Below are positions 1 through 6,253 of a DNA stretch of 6,978 bases, one piece after another. A program made the position numbers and the translations under genes. The stretch covers positions 1-6,978 of the forward strand of contig JAEEHG010000103.1 in NCBI GenBank assembly GCA_016280695.1, given 5' to 3'. This DNA is from Solobacterium sp. (GTDB lineage: Bacteria; Bacillota_I; Bacilli_A; Erysipelotrichales; Erysipelotrichaceae). Below the pieces are notes generated by a model, which had not been told where the DNA came from, made no database searches, and saw nothing but the letters and a program-made list of their open reading frames with translations. The stretch's first letter is position 1; the number at the start of each line of letters is the position of its first letter.

Positions 1-1
1 C

Positions 2-322
2 GTGCTGGAGCGCAAGAAGGAGATCGGCATCCTGCGGGCCATCGGTGCCTCGAAGCGGAACATTTCCTCCGTCTTCAACGCGGAAACGTTTATTATCGGC
101 CTGCTGGCCGGCCTGATCGGCATCGGCACAAGCCTGCTGCTGCTCATCCCTGGCAACATGATCATTCATCATTTCACGGACGCCAACATCGTCGCAAGGC
201 TTCCGGTCAGAGGCGGCATCATGCTGGTTCTGCTGAGTACGGTGCTGACCATGATCGGCGGTCTGATCCCGTCCCGTAAGGCAGCCAAGAGCGATCCGGT
301 TACCGCGCTGCGGACAGAATAA
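2..322 (+). CDS. ABC transporter permease, FtsX/MacB type, C-terminal fragment (5' end outside window)
   Basis: Only the last 106 or so residues are visible; the frame is open to the left edge, so the GTG at position 2 is an internal valine codon rather than a start. The fragment opens with the cytoplasmic segment ERKKEIGILRAIGAS, a hallmark of the FtsX/MacB permease domain just before its penultimate membrane helix. Two hydrophobic segments follow (about residues 28-52 and 72-92 of the fragment) and it ends with the family's typical tail, PSRKAAKSDPVTALRTE. Such permeases work with an ATPase of the LolD/MacB type in lipid, peptide or antibiotic export, or in sensing cell-wall-active agents. 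The substrate cannot be told from this piece. The gene has no evident link to the metabolic genes downstream, which start from their own promoters. No convincing intrinsic terminator follows the stop codon. Confidence 0.88.
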   Translation: MLERKKEIGILRAIGASKRNISSVFNAETFIIGLLAGLIGIGTSLLLLIPGNMIIHHFTDANIVARLPVRGGIMLVLLSTVLTMIGGLIPSRKAAKSDPVTALRTE

Positions 323-377
323 CAGAAAAAAGAGACACAAAATTTGATTCTGTAAAGAAATTATGCAGGCATAAAGA

Positions 378-407
378 TTGCCTTATAAGAAAAGATAGTT
401 ATATGAT
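378..407 (+). promoter_or_regulatory. Predicted sigma-70-type promoter of the GntR gene
   Basis: A -35 box TTGCCT (378-383) and a -10 box TATGAT (402-407) are separated by 18 bases, in an AT-rich gap 49 bases before the GntR start codon. The inverted repeat AGGCA-N7-TGCCT (367-383) overlaps the -35 box, and the perfect 12-base palindrome CTGTTTTAACAG (415-426) lies at about the expected start of transcription. Either could be an operator. This is a match to consensus only. Confidence 0.5.
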
Positions 408-455
408 AAAAATGCTGTTTTAACAGAAAAAGAAAGTGGTACGGAGGAGGCGTTC

Positions 456-1100
456 ATGACAGAAAACAAGAATCTGAAACAATATGTCTATAACGCAATT
501 CTTGAAGATATCTTTGAACTGCGGCTGAAACCAGGAGACATTCTGAACGAAAAGGCGCTGGTGGAGCGTTTCGGCTGCAGCAAGTCACCGGTACGGGAAG
601 CGCTGCTGACCCTGTGCAATGAACGGGTTCTCCGCAGCATGCCGCGGTATGGCTATGAAGTCGTCCGGCTGAGTTCCCAGGATGTCCGGGAACTGATGGA
701 ACTGCGCATGATCCTGGAAACAGGTTTCCTGCAGCGGTACTACAACACAATTACCGAAGAACAGATTGCCAAACTGGAAGAGATCAACAAGAAGTGCATG
801 GATGATCAGTACAATGCCTGGGAGCACTGGGAATACAATATGCAGTTTCACCAGCAGCTGATGGATTTCTGGAATAACGCCTATGCTTCGGGAGCCCTGC
901 AGATCTGTCTGCTCAGCCAGAAGCGGGCTTATGTACAGTCCTATTGGGAAAAAGATAAAAACGCCCGGTATTCGATTGATACCCGGCACCACGAGGCGAT
1001 CATCCAGGCGCTGCGGGACAAAGACCTGGAGGCCCTGATGGAAGCGTTCCGCAAGGACTATCACGACTTCGGCGGCCCGGATTCCTTCACCCTGAGCTAA
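456..1100 (+). CDS. GntR family transcriptional regulator, FadR subfamily (FCD domain)
   Basis: A 214-residue protein, within the usual 210-250 of FCD-type GntR regulators. The N-terminal winged helix-turn-helix covers about residues 5-72, with the recognition segment FGCSKSPVREAL at 39-50 and a wing ending in GYEVV (66-70). The rest is an all-helical FCD ligand domain. Its metal-site histidines are recognisable as H132 (in QFHQQL), H179 (in HHEAI) and H203 (in DYHDF). The Asp usually found four residues before the first His is replaced by Asn128, so metal binding may be altered. GGAGGAGG at 443-450 lies 5 bases before the ATG and fixes the start. The gene lies directly upstream of, and in the same direction as, the desulfidase-symporter operon but is separated from it by its own terminator, so it is a likely local regulator (inference). 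FCD ligands are generally small carboxylates or amino acids; this one's effector is unknown. Confidence 0.9.
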   Translation: MTENKNLKQYVYNAILEDIFELRLKPGDILNEKALVERFGCSKSPVREALLTLCNERVLRSMPRYGYEVVRLSSQDVRELMELRMILETGFLQRYYNTITEEQIAKLEEINKKCMDDQYNAWEHWEYNMQFHQQLMDFWNNAYASGALQICLLSQKRAYVQSYWEKDKNARYSIDTRHHEAIIQALRDKDLEALMEAFRKDYHDFGGPDSFTLS

Positions 1101-1114
1101 TTGATTTTACAAAG

Positions 1115-1145
1115 ACAAGGATATGTTAAATATCCTTGTTTTTTT
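1115..1145 (+). terminator. Intrinsic terminator of the GntR gene
   Basis: Ten base pairs are formed by 1115-1124 and 1130-1139 around a 5-base loop (GTTAA). A run of seven T residues (1139-1145) follows directly. It starts 15 bases after the GntR stop codon and separates the regulator transcript from the desulfidase operon. Confidence 0.85.
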
Positions 1146-1169
1146 GTGTGAAAATTGTGTGATTGCTAC

Positions 1170-1198
1170 TTGTACTGTGACGAAAGCGGTGTTATGAT
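1170..1198 (+). promoter_or_regulatory. Predicted promoter of the desulfidase-symporter operon
   Basis: The -35 box TTGTAC (1170-1175) and -10 box TATGAT (1193-1198) are separated by an ideal 17 bases. Transcription would begin near 1205, giving a leader of roughly 75 bases before the ATG at 1279. The -10 box lies inside the left arm of a long inverted repeat (1193-1221), which suggests repression by promoter occlusion. Confidence 0.65.
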
Positions 1199-1221
1199 CA
1201 CTCATGTAATCACTGATCATA
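1193..1221 (+). promoter_or_regulatory. Candidate operator: 8-base inverted repeat overlapping the -10 box
   Basis: TATGATCA (1193-1200) is repeated exactly in inverted orientation as TGATCATA (1214-1221), with 13 bases between. Several interior positions are also symmetric (the pattern is ATGATCA-n-T-n-AT-nnn-AT-n-A-n-TGATCAT). The left arm covers the predicted -10 box and the dyad spans the expected transcription start, the classical position for a repressor site. The adjacent GntR protein is the first candidate to bind it, although the site does not match the TNGTNNNACNA pattern common for FadR-subfamily proteins. Arm identity is read directly; function is inferred. Confidence 0.5.
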
Positions 1222-1240
1222 TCAGTAATAATATTTGTCA

Positions 1241-1263
1241 GGACGCTGCCAGTTTTTGCGTCC
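1241..1263 (+). promoter_or_regulatory. Leader hairpin just before the desulfidase ribosome binding site
   Basis: GGACGC (1241-1246) pairs perfectly with GCGTCC (1258-1263) around an 11-base loop containing five T residues. The 3' arm ends one base before the AGGAGG ribosome binding site (1265-1270). The hairpin could affect ribosome access or transcript stability. It is too small to be recognised as any known riboswitch class. Confidence 0.35.
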
Positions 1264-1278
1264 CAGGAGGAAAATCAG

Positions 1279-2580
1279 ATGAGTCTGAAAAAAGAAGATT
1301 ATGTGAATTACACCGCGATATTGAAGGAAGAACTGATTCCGGCAATGGGCTGCACAGAGCCGATCGCTGTCGCTTATGCGGCTGCCAAGGCCGGTCAGGT
1401 ACTCGGTGAAGAACCGACCCACCTGAACGTCAGATGCTCCGGCAATATCATCAAGAACGTCAAGGGCGTTACTGTTCCGAACTCCGGCAACCAGCGCGGC
1501 ATCGAAGTCGCTGCTACTCTGGGCATTGTCGGCGGAAATGCAGACAAGGAACTGGAAGTCATTGCCAATGTCACAGACGCAGACAGAAAGAAGGCTGGCG
1601 AAATGGTCGCTGCCGGCTTCTGCGAAGTTGATCTGGAAGAAGGCGTTCCGAATCTGTACATCAAGGCAACAGCCACCGGTGCACATCACACAGCCGTCGT
1701 ACTGATTGAAGACAATCATACCAACATTACAAGAATCGAAAAAGACGGTGAGGTTACCTACACTGCCAAGGCAGTTGCAGATGACCCGAACGTCATCAAG
1801 GGTGACCGGACCAAGATGTCCCTGAAGGGCATTCTGGAATATGCCGACACCGTTGATCTGGACGATGTCCGTGAAACCCTGGAAAAGCAGATTGCCTGCA
1901 ACACAGCAATCTCCCAGGAAGGTCTGGACAATCCGTGGGGTGCCTGCGTCGGCAAGACCCTGCTGGAAAACTGGGGCAACGATGTCAAGATCCGGGCCTG
2001 CGCAAGAGCCGCAGCCGGTTCTGATGCGAGAATGAGCGGCTGCCCGCTTCCGGTTGTCATCAACTCCGGCAGCGGCAACCAAGGCATTACCGTTACCATG
2101 CCGGTTCTGACCTATGCCGAGGAATGGGGCGTTTCCCATGACAAGACCCTGCGGGCCCTGCTGGTCAGCAACCTGGTATCGGTTTACATCAAGCACTACA
2201 TCGGCGCTCTGTCCGCCTTCTGCGGTGCTGTCAGTGCCGGTACAGCTTCCGGCGCTGCCATCACATACATGGCCGGCGGTGACTATGACACCATCGCCCA
2301 GACCATCACAAACACCCTGGGCAACGTCGGCGGCATCATCTGCGACGGTGCCAAGTCCAGCTGCGGCGCCAAGATCGCTTCGGCTGTCAATGCAGCCCTG
2401 ATGGCCCACCATATGGCCATGAGCCAGCGCGGCTTCAAGAACGGTGAAGGCTTCGTTGCCGAAGATGTCGAAAAAACCATCAAGAACATGGGCTACATCG
2501 GCAAGGTCGGCATGGCCGGTACCGATATCGAAATCCTGAATGTCATGATCGACAAAGTCGATGTAGACAAGAGTCTGTGA
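1279..2580 (+). CDS. cyuA: L-cysteine desulfidase family protein (CyuA/YhaM, UPF0597; serine dehydratase alpha-like)
   Basis: Predicted Fe-S lyase that breaks L-cysteine down to pyruvate, ammonia and sulfide in the cytoplasm. At 433 residues it is close to the roughly 436 of E. coli YhaM/CyuA. Family signatures are Cys25 in GCTEP, the paired motifs NSGNQRG (68-74) and NSGSGNQG (262-269), and three more cysteines: C315 (AFCGA), C355 (IICDGA) and C362 (SSCGA). This four-Cys pattern matches the cluster-binding cysteines of the archaeal L-cysteine desulfidase, as I recall that family. AGGAGG at 1265-1270, 8 bases before the ATG, supports the start. Homologues are often labelled L-serine ammonia-lyase alpha subunit, because the C-terminal half is related to it; no beta-type domain or partner gene is present, which favours the stand-alone desulfidase. 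Serine as an actual or additional substrate cannot be excluded. It is first in an operon with an amino acid symporter 89 bases downstream. Confidence 0.88.
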   Translation: MSLKKEDYVNYTAILKEELIPAMGCTEPIAVAYAAAKAGQVLGEEPTHLNVRCSGNIIKNVKGVTVPNSGNQRGIEVAATLGIVGGNADKELEVIANVTDADRKKAGEMVAAGFCEVDLEEGVPNLYIKATATGAHHTAVVLIEDNHTNITRIEKDGEVTYTAKAVADDPNVIKGDRTKMSLKGILEYADTVDLDDVRETLEKQIACNTAISQEGLDNPWGACVGKTLLENWGNDVKIRACARAAAGSDARMSGCPLPVVINSGSGNQGITVTMPVLTYAEEWGVSHDKTLRALLVSNLVSVYIKHYIGALSAFCGAVSAGTASGAAITYMAGGDYDTIAQTITNTLGNVGGIICDGAKSSCGAKIASAVNAALMAHHMAMSQRGFKNGEGFVAEDVEKTIKNMGYIGKVGMAGTDIEILNVMIDKVDVDKSL

Positions 2581-2589
2581 GACCAGAGC

Positions 2590-2608
2590 CTTTCTTCCGT
2601 AAGGAAAG
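2590..2608 (+). other. Small intercistronic hairpin between desulfidase and symporter genes
   Basis: A 7-pair stem including one T-G wobble (2590-2596 with 2602-2608) closes a 5-base loop. No T run follows, so it is not a terminator. It may mark a processing or stability point between the two cistrons; this is weakly supported. Confidence 0.25.
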
Positions 2609-2669
2609 ACATCTGATCCGTAGATATACACATTTATAGAATCTGTTTTAGGAGGGAAATCCAAAGATT

Positions 2670-3896
2670 ATGAAAAAGAACAGTTTCTTCAGCAGTCTGC
2701 CGTTTAAGCTGCTGGTTGCCCTGGCAGCCGGTATTGCGATCGGTCTGTGGCTGAACGCCATCGACGGTTCGCCGCTGTGCAACGCCCTGCTGAACATCAT
2801 CGTCACCGTCAAATTCATTGTCGGTCAGTTCATCAGTTTCTGCGTACCGCTGATTGTTATCGGCTTCATCGCGCCTTCCATCACAAGACTGGGCAAGAAC
2901 GCTTCCACCATGCTGGGTGTCGCTCTGGTTCTGGCTTATGTTTCTTCCATCGGTGCGGCATTCTTCGCCACCGGTGCCGGCTTTACGATTCTGCCTAACC
3001 TGCATATCAGCCCGGAAGTTGACGGCCTGAAGGATCTGCCGCCGGTTCTGTTCGAACTGACAATTCCGCAGATCATGCCGGTTATGTCCGCTCTGTTCTT
3101 CTCTGTCATGATTGGCCTGGCCGCTACATGGAACAACAGCAAGACCATCACAACAGTCCTGGAAGAATTCCAGAAGATCGTTCTGTCGATCGTTACAAAG
3201 TTTGTTATTCCGGTTCTGCCGGTGCTGATCGGTACAACCTTCATTGGCCTGGCTTATGAAGGCACCATCACAAAGCAGCTGCCGATCTTCCTGGTTATCA
3301 TCCTGATCGTCATGATCGGCCACTACATCTGGCTGGCTCTGCTGTACGGCGTTGCCGGTGCATACTCCGGAAGAAACCCGATGAACATCCTGAAGAACTA
3401 TGGTCCGGCTTACATGACAGCTGTCGGCACCATGTCCAGTGCTGCGACCCTGTCTGTCGCGCTTGAATGTGCAAGAAAGTCTGAACCGACTCTGCGTGAC
3501 GATCTGGTCAACTTCGGTATTCCGCTGTTTGCCAACATCCACCTGTGCGGTTCAGTCATGACAGAAACATTCTTTGTCATGGCAGTCTCCATGATGCTGT
3601 ACGGCGAATTCCCGTCCGTCGGCAAGATGATTCTGTTCTGCCTGCTGCTTGGTGTCTTCGCGATCGGTGCTCCGGGCGTTCCCGGCGGCACAGTCATGGC
3701 ATCTCTGGGTCTGATTACAGGTGTCCTGGGCTTTGATGCCACAGGAACAGCCCTGATGCTGACAATCTTCGCTCTGCAGGATTCCTTCGGTACAGCCTGC
3801 AACGTTACCGGTGACGGGGCGCTGACACTGTTCCTGACCGGCTATGCAGAAAAGCACGGCATCAAGGAAACCAACATCGGCGACATCCTCGGCTGA
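2670..3896 (+). CDS. Dicarboxylate/amino acid:cation symporter (DAACS) family, predicted neutral amino acid (Cys/Ser) importer
   Basis: A 408-residue membrane protein of the glutamate-transporter (GltPh/SstT) fold. Landmarks in order: hydrophobic helices from about residue 10 on, hairpin 1 motif TMSSAAT (254-260), helix 7 segment HLCGS (291-295) where the family norm is NMDGT, hairpin 2 motif GAPGVPGG (333-340), and helix 8 motif D371-SFGTACNVTG-D382. D371, T375, N378 and D382 align with GltPh D394, T398, N401 and D405. The GltPh arginine R397, which holds the acidic side chain, is Gly374 here, arguing for a neutral substrate. Being 89 bases behind a cysteine desulfidase suggests cysteine or serine uptake (inference). 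A second ribosome binding site, AGGAGG (2650-2655), lies an unusually long 14 bases before the ATG; no alternative ATG, GTG or TTG lies between. The gene ends before a strong terminator. Confidence 0.88.
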   Translation: MKKNSFFSSLPFKLLVALAAGIAIGLWLNAIDGSPLCNALLNIIVTVKFIVGQFISFCVPLIVIGFIAPSITRLGKNASTMLGVALVLAYVSSIGAAFFATGAGFTILPNLHISPEVDGLKDLPPVLFELTIPQIMPVMSALFFSVMIGLAATWNNSKTITTVLEEFQKIVLSIVTKFVIPVLPVLIGTTFIGLAYEGTITKQLPIFLVIILIVMIGHYIWLALLYGVAGAYSGRNPMNILKNYGPAYMTAVGTMSSAATLSVALECARKSEPTLRDDLVNFGIPLFANIHLCGSVMTETFFVMAVSMMLYGEFPSVGKMILFCLLLGVFAIGAPGVPGGTVMASLGLITGVLGFDATGTALMLTIFALQDSFGTACNVTGDGALTLFLTGYAEKHGIKETNIGDILG

Positions 3897-3933
3897 TATC
3901 CCGGACGACACAAGTTATTCTCCCGAATACAAA

Positions 3934-3973
3934 ACAGAAACCCCACTGATTACGGAGCAGCGGGGTTTTCTGT
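3934..3973 (+). terminator. Intrinsic terminator of the desulfidase-symporter operon
   Basis: ACAGAAACCCC (3934-3944) pairs with GGGGTTTTCTGT (3962-3973) with one bulged T, and CTG/CAG extends the stem inward past one mismatch. The GGGGTTTT run supplies the T tract. Outer arms GAATACA (3925-3931) and TGTATTC (3971-3977) give an alternative closing pairing. It starts 37 bases after the symporter stop codon. Confidence 0.75.
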
Positions 3974-3986
3974 ATTCATGCATAAG

Positions 3987-4013
3987 AAAGGGACAGGCAT
4001 TGCCTGTCCCTTT
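3987..4013 (-). terminator. Intrinsic terminator of the malic enzyme gene
   Basis: A perfect 12-base-pair stem (3987-3998 with 4002-4013) closes a 3-base loop, 17 bases beyond the malic enzyme stop codon. On the minus strand the stem ends in TTT and runs into CTTAT, a short T-rich tail. It stands back to back with the terminator of the converging operon. Confidence 0.75.
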
Positions 4014-4030
4014 ACATGTTGAAACAAAGA

Positions 4031-5206
4031 TTACTTCCGGACAGCGCCGCTCTTGACAGCAGCTTCGGCAACCGCCTTGGCAACCGTCGGGGCACATCTT
4101 TCGTCAAACAGCGAAGTGATGATGTGCTCGCTGTTGAGTTCCTCATCCGAAACAAGGCTTGCGATGGCATATGCCGCGGCGATCTTCATATCATAGTTGA
4201 TATCGCGCGCCTGGGCATCGAGAGCACCGCGGAAGATGCCCGGGAAAGCCAGAACATTGTTGATCTGGTTCGGCATGTCACTGCGGCCTGTGCCCATGAC
4301 AGCAACACCGGCAGCCTTGGCTTCGTCATACATGATTTCCGGAACCGGGTTTGCCATGGCGAAGACGATCGGATCCTTGGCCATGCCCTTGATCATTTCC
4401 GGCTTCAGCACGCCCGGGACGGAGACACCGACGAAGACATCGGCACCTTCCAGCGCTTCCTTCAGGCCGCCGCGCTTGTCGGTCAGGTTCGTGATCTCGC
4501 ACAGATCCTTCTTGTGATCCTTGATGCCCTGTTCGCGCTCCTTGTACAGGATGCCGAATTCATCGACGGCGATGATGTCCTTGACACCGAGGTTCAGAAG
4601 CATCTTGATAATGGCTGTGCCGGCTGCGCCCGGGCCGTTCAGGACGACCTTGATGTCTTCCATCTTCTTGCCGACAACCTTAAGCGCGTTGATCAGGGCC
4701 GCGGAAACGACAATGGCTGTACCATGCTGGTCATCGTGGAAGACCGGGATGTCCATTTCCTTTTCCAGCCGGGCTTCAATTTCGAAGCAGCGCGGAGAAG
4801 AAATATCTTCCAGGTTGACGCCGCCGAAGGTCGGGCCGAGCAGTTTGACGGTGCGGATGATTTCCTCGGTGTCCTGGGTATCCAGGCAGATCGGGAACGC
4901 ATCGACATCAGCGAATTCCTTGAACAGAATGGACTTGCCTTCCATAACCGGCATAGCCGCTTCCGGACCGATGTTGCCGAGACCCAGGACCGCAGAACCG
5001 TCAGAGACAACCGCGACCAGGTTGCCCTTGGCGGTGTACTTGTAGACCAGGCTCTTGTCCTTGTGGATTTCCACACACGGAGCGCCGACACCCGGGGTGT
5101 AGGCAGTGCTCAGCTGATCCCTGTTTTTGACTTCGACCTTTGACTTAATGGCGACTTTGCCTTTGTTGGCGGCGTGCATTTCAAGTGCTGCTTTGTTGTA
5201 ATCCAT
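4031..5206 (-). CDS. Malic enzyme (malate dehydrogenase, oxaloacetate-decarboxylating; short bacterial form)
   Basis: Converts L-malate to pyruvate and CO2 with reduction of NAD or NADP, in the cytoplasm. At 391 residues it is the compact bacterial type without the C-terminal phosphotransacetylase-like domain. Visible motifs: STAYTPGVG (33-41) with the catalytic Tyr36; VSDGSAVLGLGNIGPEAAMP (67-86); MEGKSILFK (88-96) with the likely catalytic Lys91; metal ligands E133-D134 (NLED) and the FHDDQHGTA segment (156-164); the Rossmann glycine motif GPGAAG (191-196); and NPVPEI and GRSDMPNQINN further on. An Asp (D215) follows the second Rossmann strand, but cofactor choice should not be read from it alone. 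The minus-strand AGGAGG (5214-5219) lies 7 bases before the ATG. A malolactic enzyme is less likely, since those are about 540 residues. It is transcribed away from an adjacent LysR gene with 84 bases between starts. Confidence 0.93.
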   Translation of the reverse strand: MDYNKAALEMHAANKGKVAIKSKVEVKNRDQLSTAYTPGVGAPCVEIHKDKSLVYKYTAKGNLVAVVSDGSAVLGLGNIGPEAAMPVMEGKSILFKEFADVDAFPICLDTQDTEEIIRTVKLLGPTFGGVNLEDISSPRCFEIEARLEKEMDIPVFHDDQHGTAIVVSAALINALKVVGKKMEDIKVVLNGPGAAGTAIIKMLLNLGVKDIIAVDEFGILYKEREQGIKDHKKDLCEITNLTDKRGGLKEALEGADVFVGVSVPGVLKPEMIKGMAKDPIVFAMANPVPEIMYDEAKAAGVAVMGTGRSDMPNQINNVLAFPGIFRGALDAQARDINYDMKIAAAYAIASLVSDEELNSEHIITSLFDERCAPTVAKAVAEAAVKSGAVRK

Positions 5207-5237
5207 CTTTTTCCCTCCTGATTGTTTTGTGTGAATA

Positions 5238-5266
5238 TTGATGAATTTTACTTTTTTTCCTAAGAT
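5238..5266 (+). promoter_or_regulatory. Predicted promoter of the LysR gene, in the malic enzyme/lysR divergent region
   Basis: The -35 box TTGATG (5238-5243) and -10 box TAAGAT (5261-5266) are spaced 17 bases apart and would give a leader of under 20 bases. The region also holds an imperfect dyad, GTGAA (5231-5235) against TTTAC (5247-5251), that could be part of a LysR-type binding site. No clear promoter for the malic enzyme was found on the other strand, as expected if it needs activation. Confidence 0.5.
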
Positions 5267-5290
5267 TTAATTGATAGAGAGGACAGACTC

Positions 5291-6178
5291 ATGCGCCTGA
5301 CACAGCTGCAGTATTTTATCCGCGTGGCCGAACTCGGAAGCATCAACGCGGCTTCCCGGGACCTGCACGTAACCCAGCCGGCCATATCCACGGCCATCCG
5401 GAGTCTCGAGGAAGAGCTCGGGGTGCATCTTTTCAGCCGTTCCCACCAGCGGATGGAACTGACGGATGCCGGCGTGCTGTTTTATGGCCGGGTCCGTGAT
5501 GCGCTGCGGATTCTTAACGATGCCCAGGACGAACTGCAGGGTTACGCTGCCGGGCAGGAGACGATCCGCTTCGGCATCCCGCCTATGATCGGGCTCATGT
5601 ATGTCCCGGCCATTGTCAGGAAATTCTATCTTGAACATCCGGAGATCCGGGTGAAACTGACCGAAGCCAATACCAGGGAGCTGAGCCAGATGCTCAACAG
5701 CCGGGAACTGGACTTCGCGCTGATGATCGGCCAGAGTCCGTACAGCACCGGGTTTGAGCGGCGCATCCTGCTGGAAACCAGTTACAGCTTCTACGTCGGC
5801 CCGGACAACCCGCTGAGCAGTGCCGACATGGTTACCCTCGATGAGCTGGCGGAAGTCCCGCTGATTCTGTTTGATACCGGCCTGTATCTGAACCGCTATA
5901 TTTCGCAGGCGTTTGAACAGCGGACGAAACGCCCGACCGTAGCCTTTGCGAGCAGCCAGATCAATTCGGTGAAGAAGTATGTACAGCAGTCTTCCGGCGG
6001 CACATTCCTGATCCGGGAATGTGTGCATCCGGAGGATGAACTGGCAGAAGTGGCTACCGAGATCACACCGGAAATATCGATTATTGCGGCATGGCTGAAG
6101 GGCACGTCTCTCAGTTCATCGGCAAGAACACTGCTGCACTTTCTGCAGAAACAGTATTCTGAAAGCACTTCCAATTAA
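5291..6178 (+). CDS. LysR family transcriptional regulator
   Basis: At 295 residues it has the standard LysR length. The N-terminal winged helix-turn-helix spans about residues 1-60, with the classic stretch AASRDLHVTQPAIST (20-34) followed by the linker helix start IRSLEEELG (36-44) and LFSR. A substrate-binding, periplasmic-protein-like effector domain occupies about residues 90-290, opening with ETIRFGIPPMIG. AGAGAGGA (5276-5283), 7 bases before the ATG, supports the start. The divergent arrangement with the malic enzyme gene, 84 bases apart, is the typical LysR pattern, so it most likely controls that gene and itself, perhaps with malate or a related acid as effector (inference). LysR regulators of malate metabolism such as MleR are known, but the sequence alone does not show that this is an orthologue. 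Confidence 0.93.
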   Translation: MRLTQLQYFIRVAELGSINAASRDLHVTQPAISTAIRSLEEELGVHLFSRSHQRMELTDAGVLFYGRVRDALRILNDAQDELQGYAAGQETIRFGIPPMIGLMYVPAIVRKFYLEHPEIRVKLTEANTRELSQMLNSRELDFALMIGQSPYSTGFERRILLETSYSFYVGPDNPLSSADMVTLDELAEVPLILFDTGLYLNRYISQAFEQRTKRPTVAFASSQINSVKKYVQQSSGGTFLIRECVHPEDELAEVATEITPEISIIAAWLKGTSLSSSARTLLHFLQKQYSESTSN

Positions 6179-6253
6179 ACTATACTGTAAGCGCAGTCAT
6201 TCGTGAACAGAGATTAAAACAATGTTTCTTATTAGATATAAATAATAATTAAC

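Noticed and set aside
314..353. Pairing ACAGAAT/ATTCTGT after the ABC permease as a terminator
   Set aside because: The loop is 26 bases long, the 5' arm includes the first base of the stop codon, and an A-rich rather than T-rich tract follows.
320..431. Direct repeat TAACAGAAAAA at 320-330 and 421-431 as possible insertion-site duplication
   Set aside because: It is short and A-rich, and only ordinary promoter sequence and no mobile element lies between the copies.
1204..1209. ATG immediately followed by TAA (minimal start-stop element) in the operon leader
   Set aside because: It lacks a ribosome binding site and lies at the very start of the predicted transcript, so chance is the simplest explanation.
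1155..1278. Possible Cys-containing leader peptide upstream of the desulfidase (open frame with several Cys codons)
   Set aside because: Its TTG start at 1155 and the in-frame ATG at 1194 both lie upstream of the predicted transcription start, and no ribosome binding site precedes them. It also runs out of frame into the desulfidase gene.
1222..2664. 480-residue open frame on the minus strand opposite the desulfidase
   Set aside because: It is a mirror of a well-recognised gene, an effect of codon bias, with no ribosome binding site or known domain.
4016..5143. 375-residue open frame on the plus strand opposite the malic enzyme
   Set aside because: The minus strand clearly encodes malic enzyme with all catalytic motifs; the opposite frame has no recognisable domain and starts inside the terminator region.
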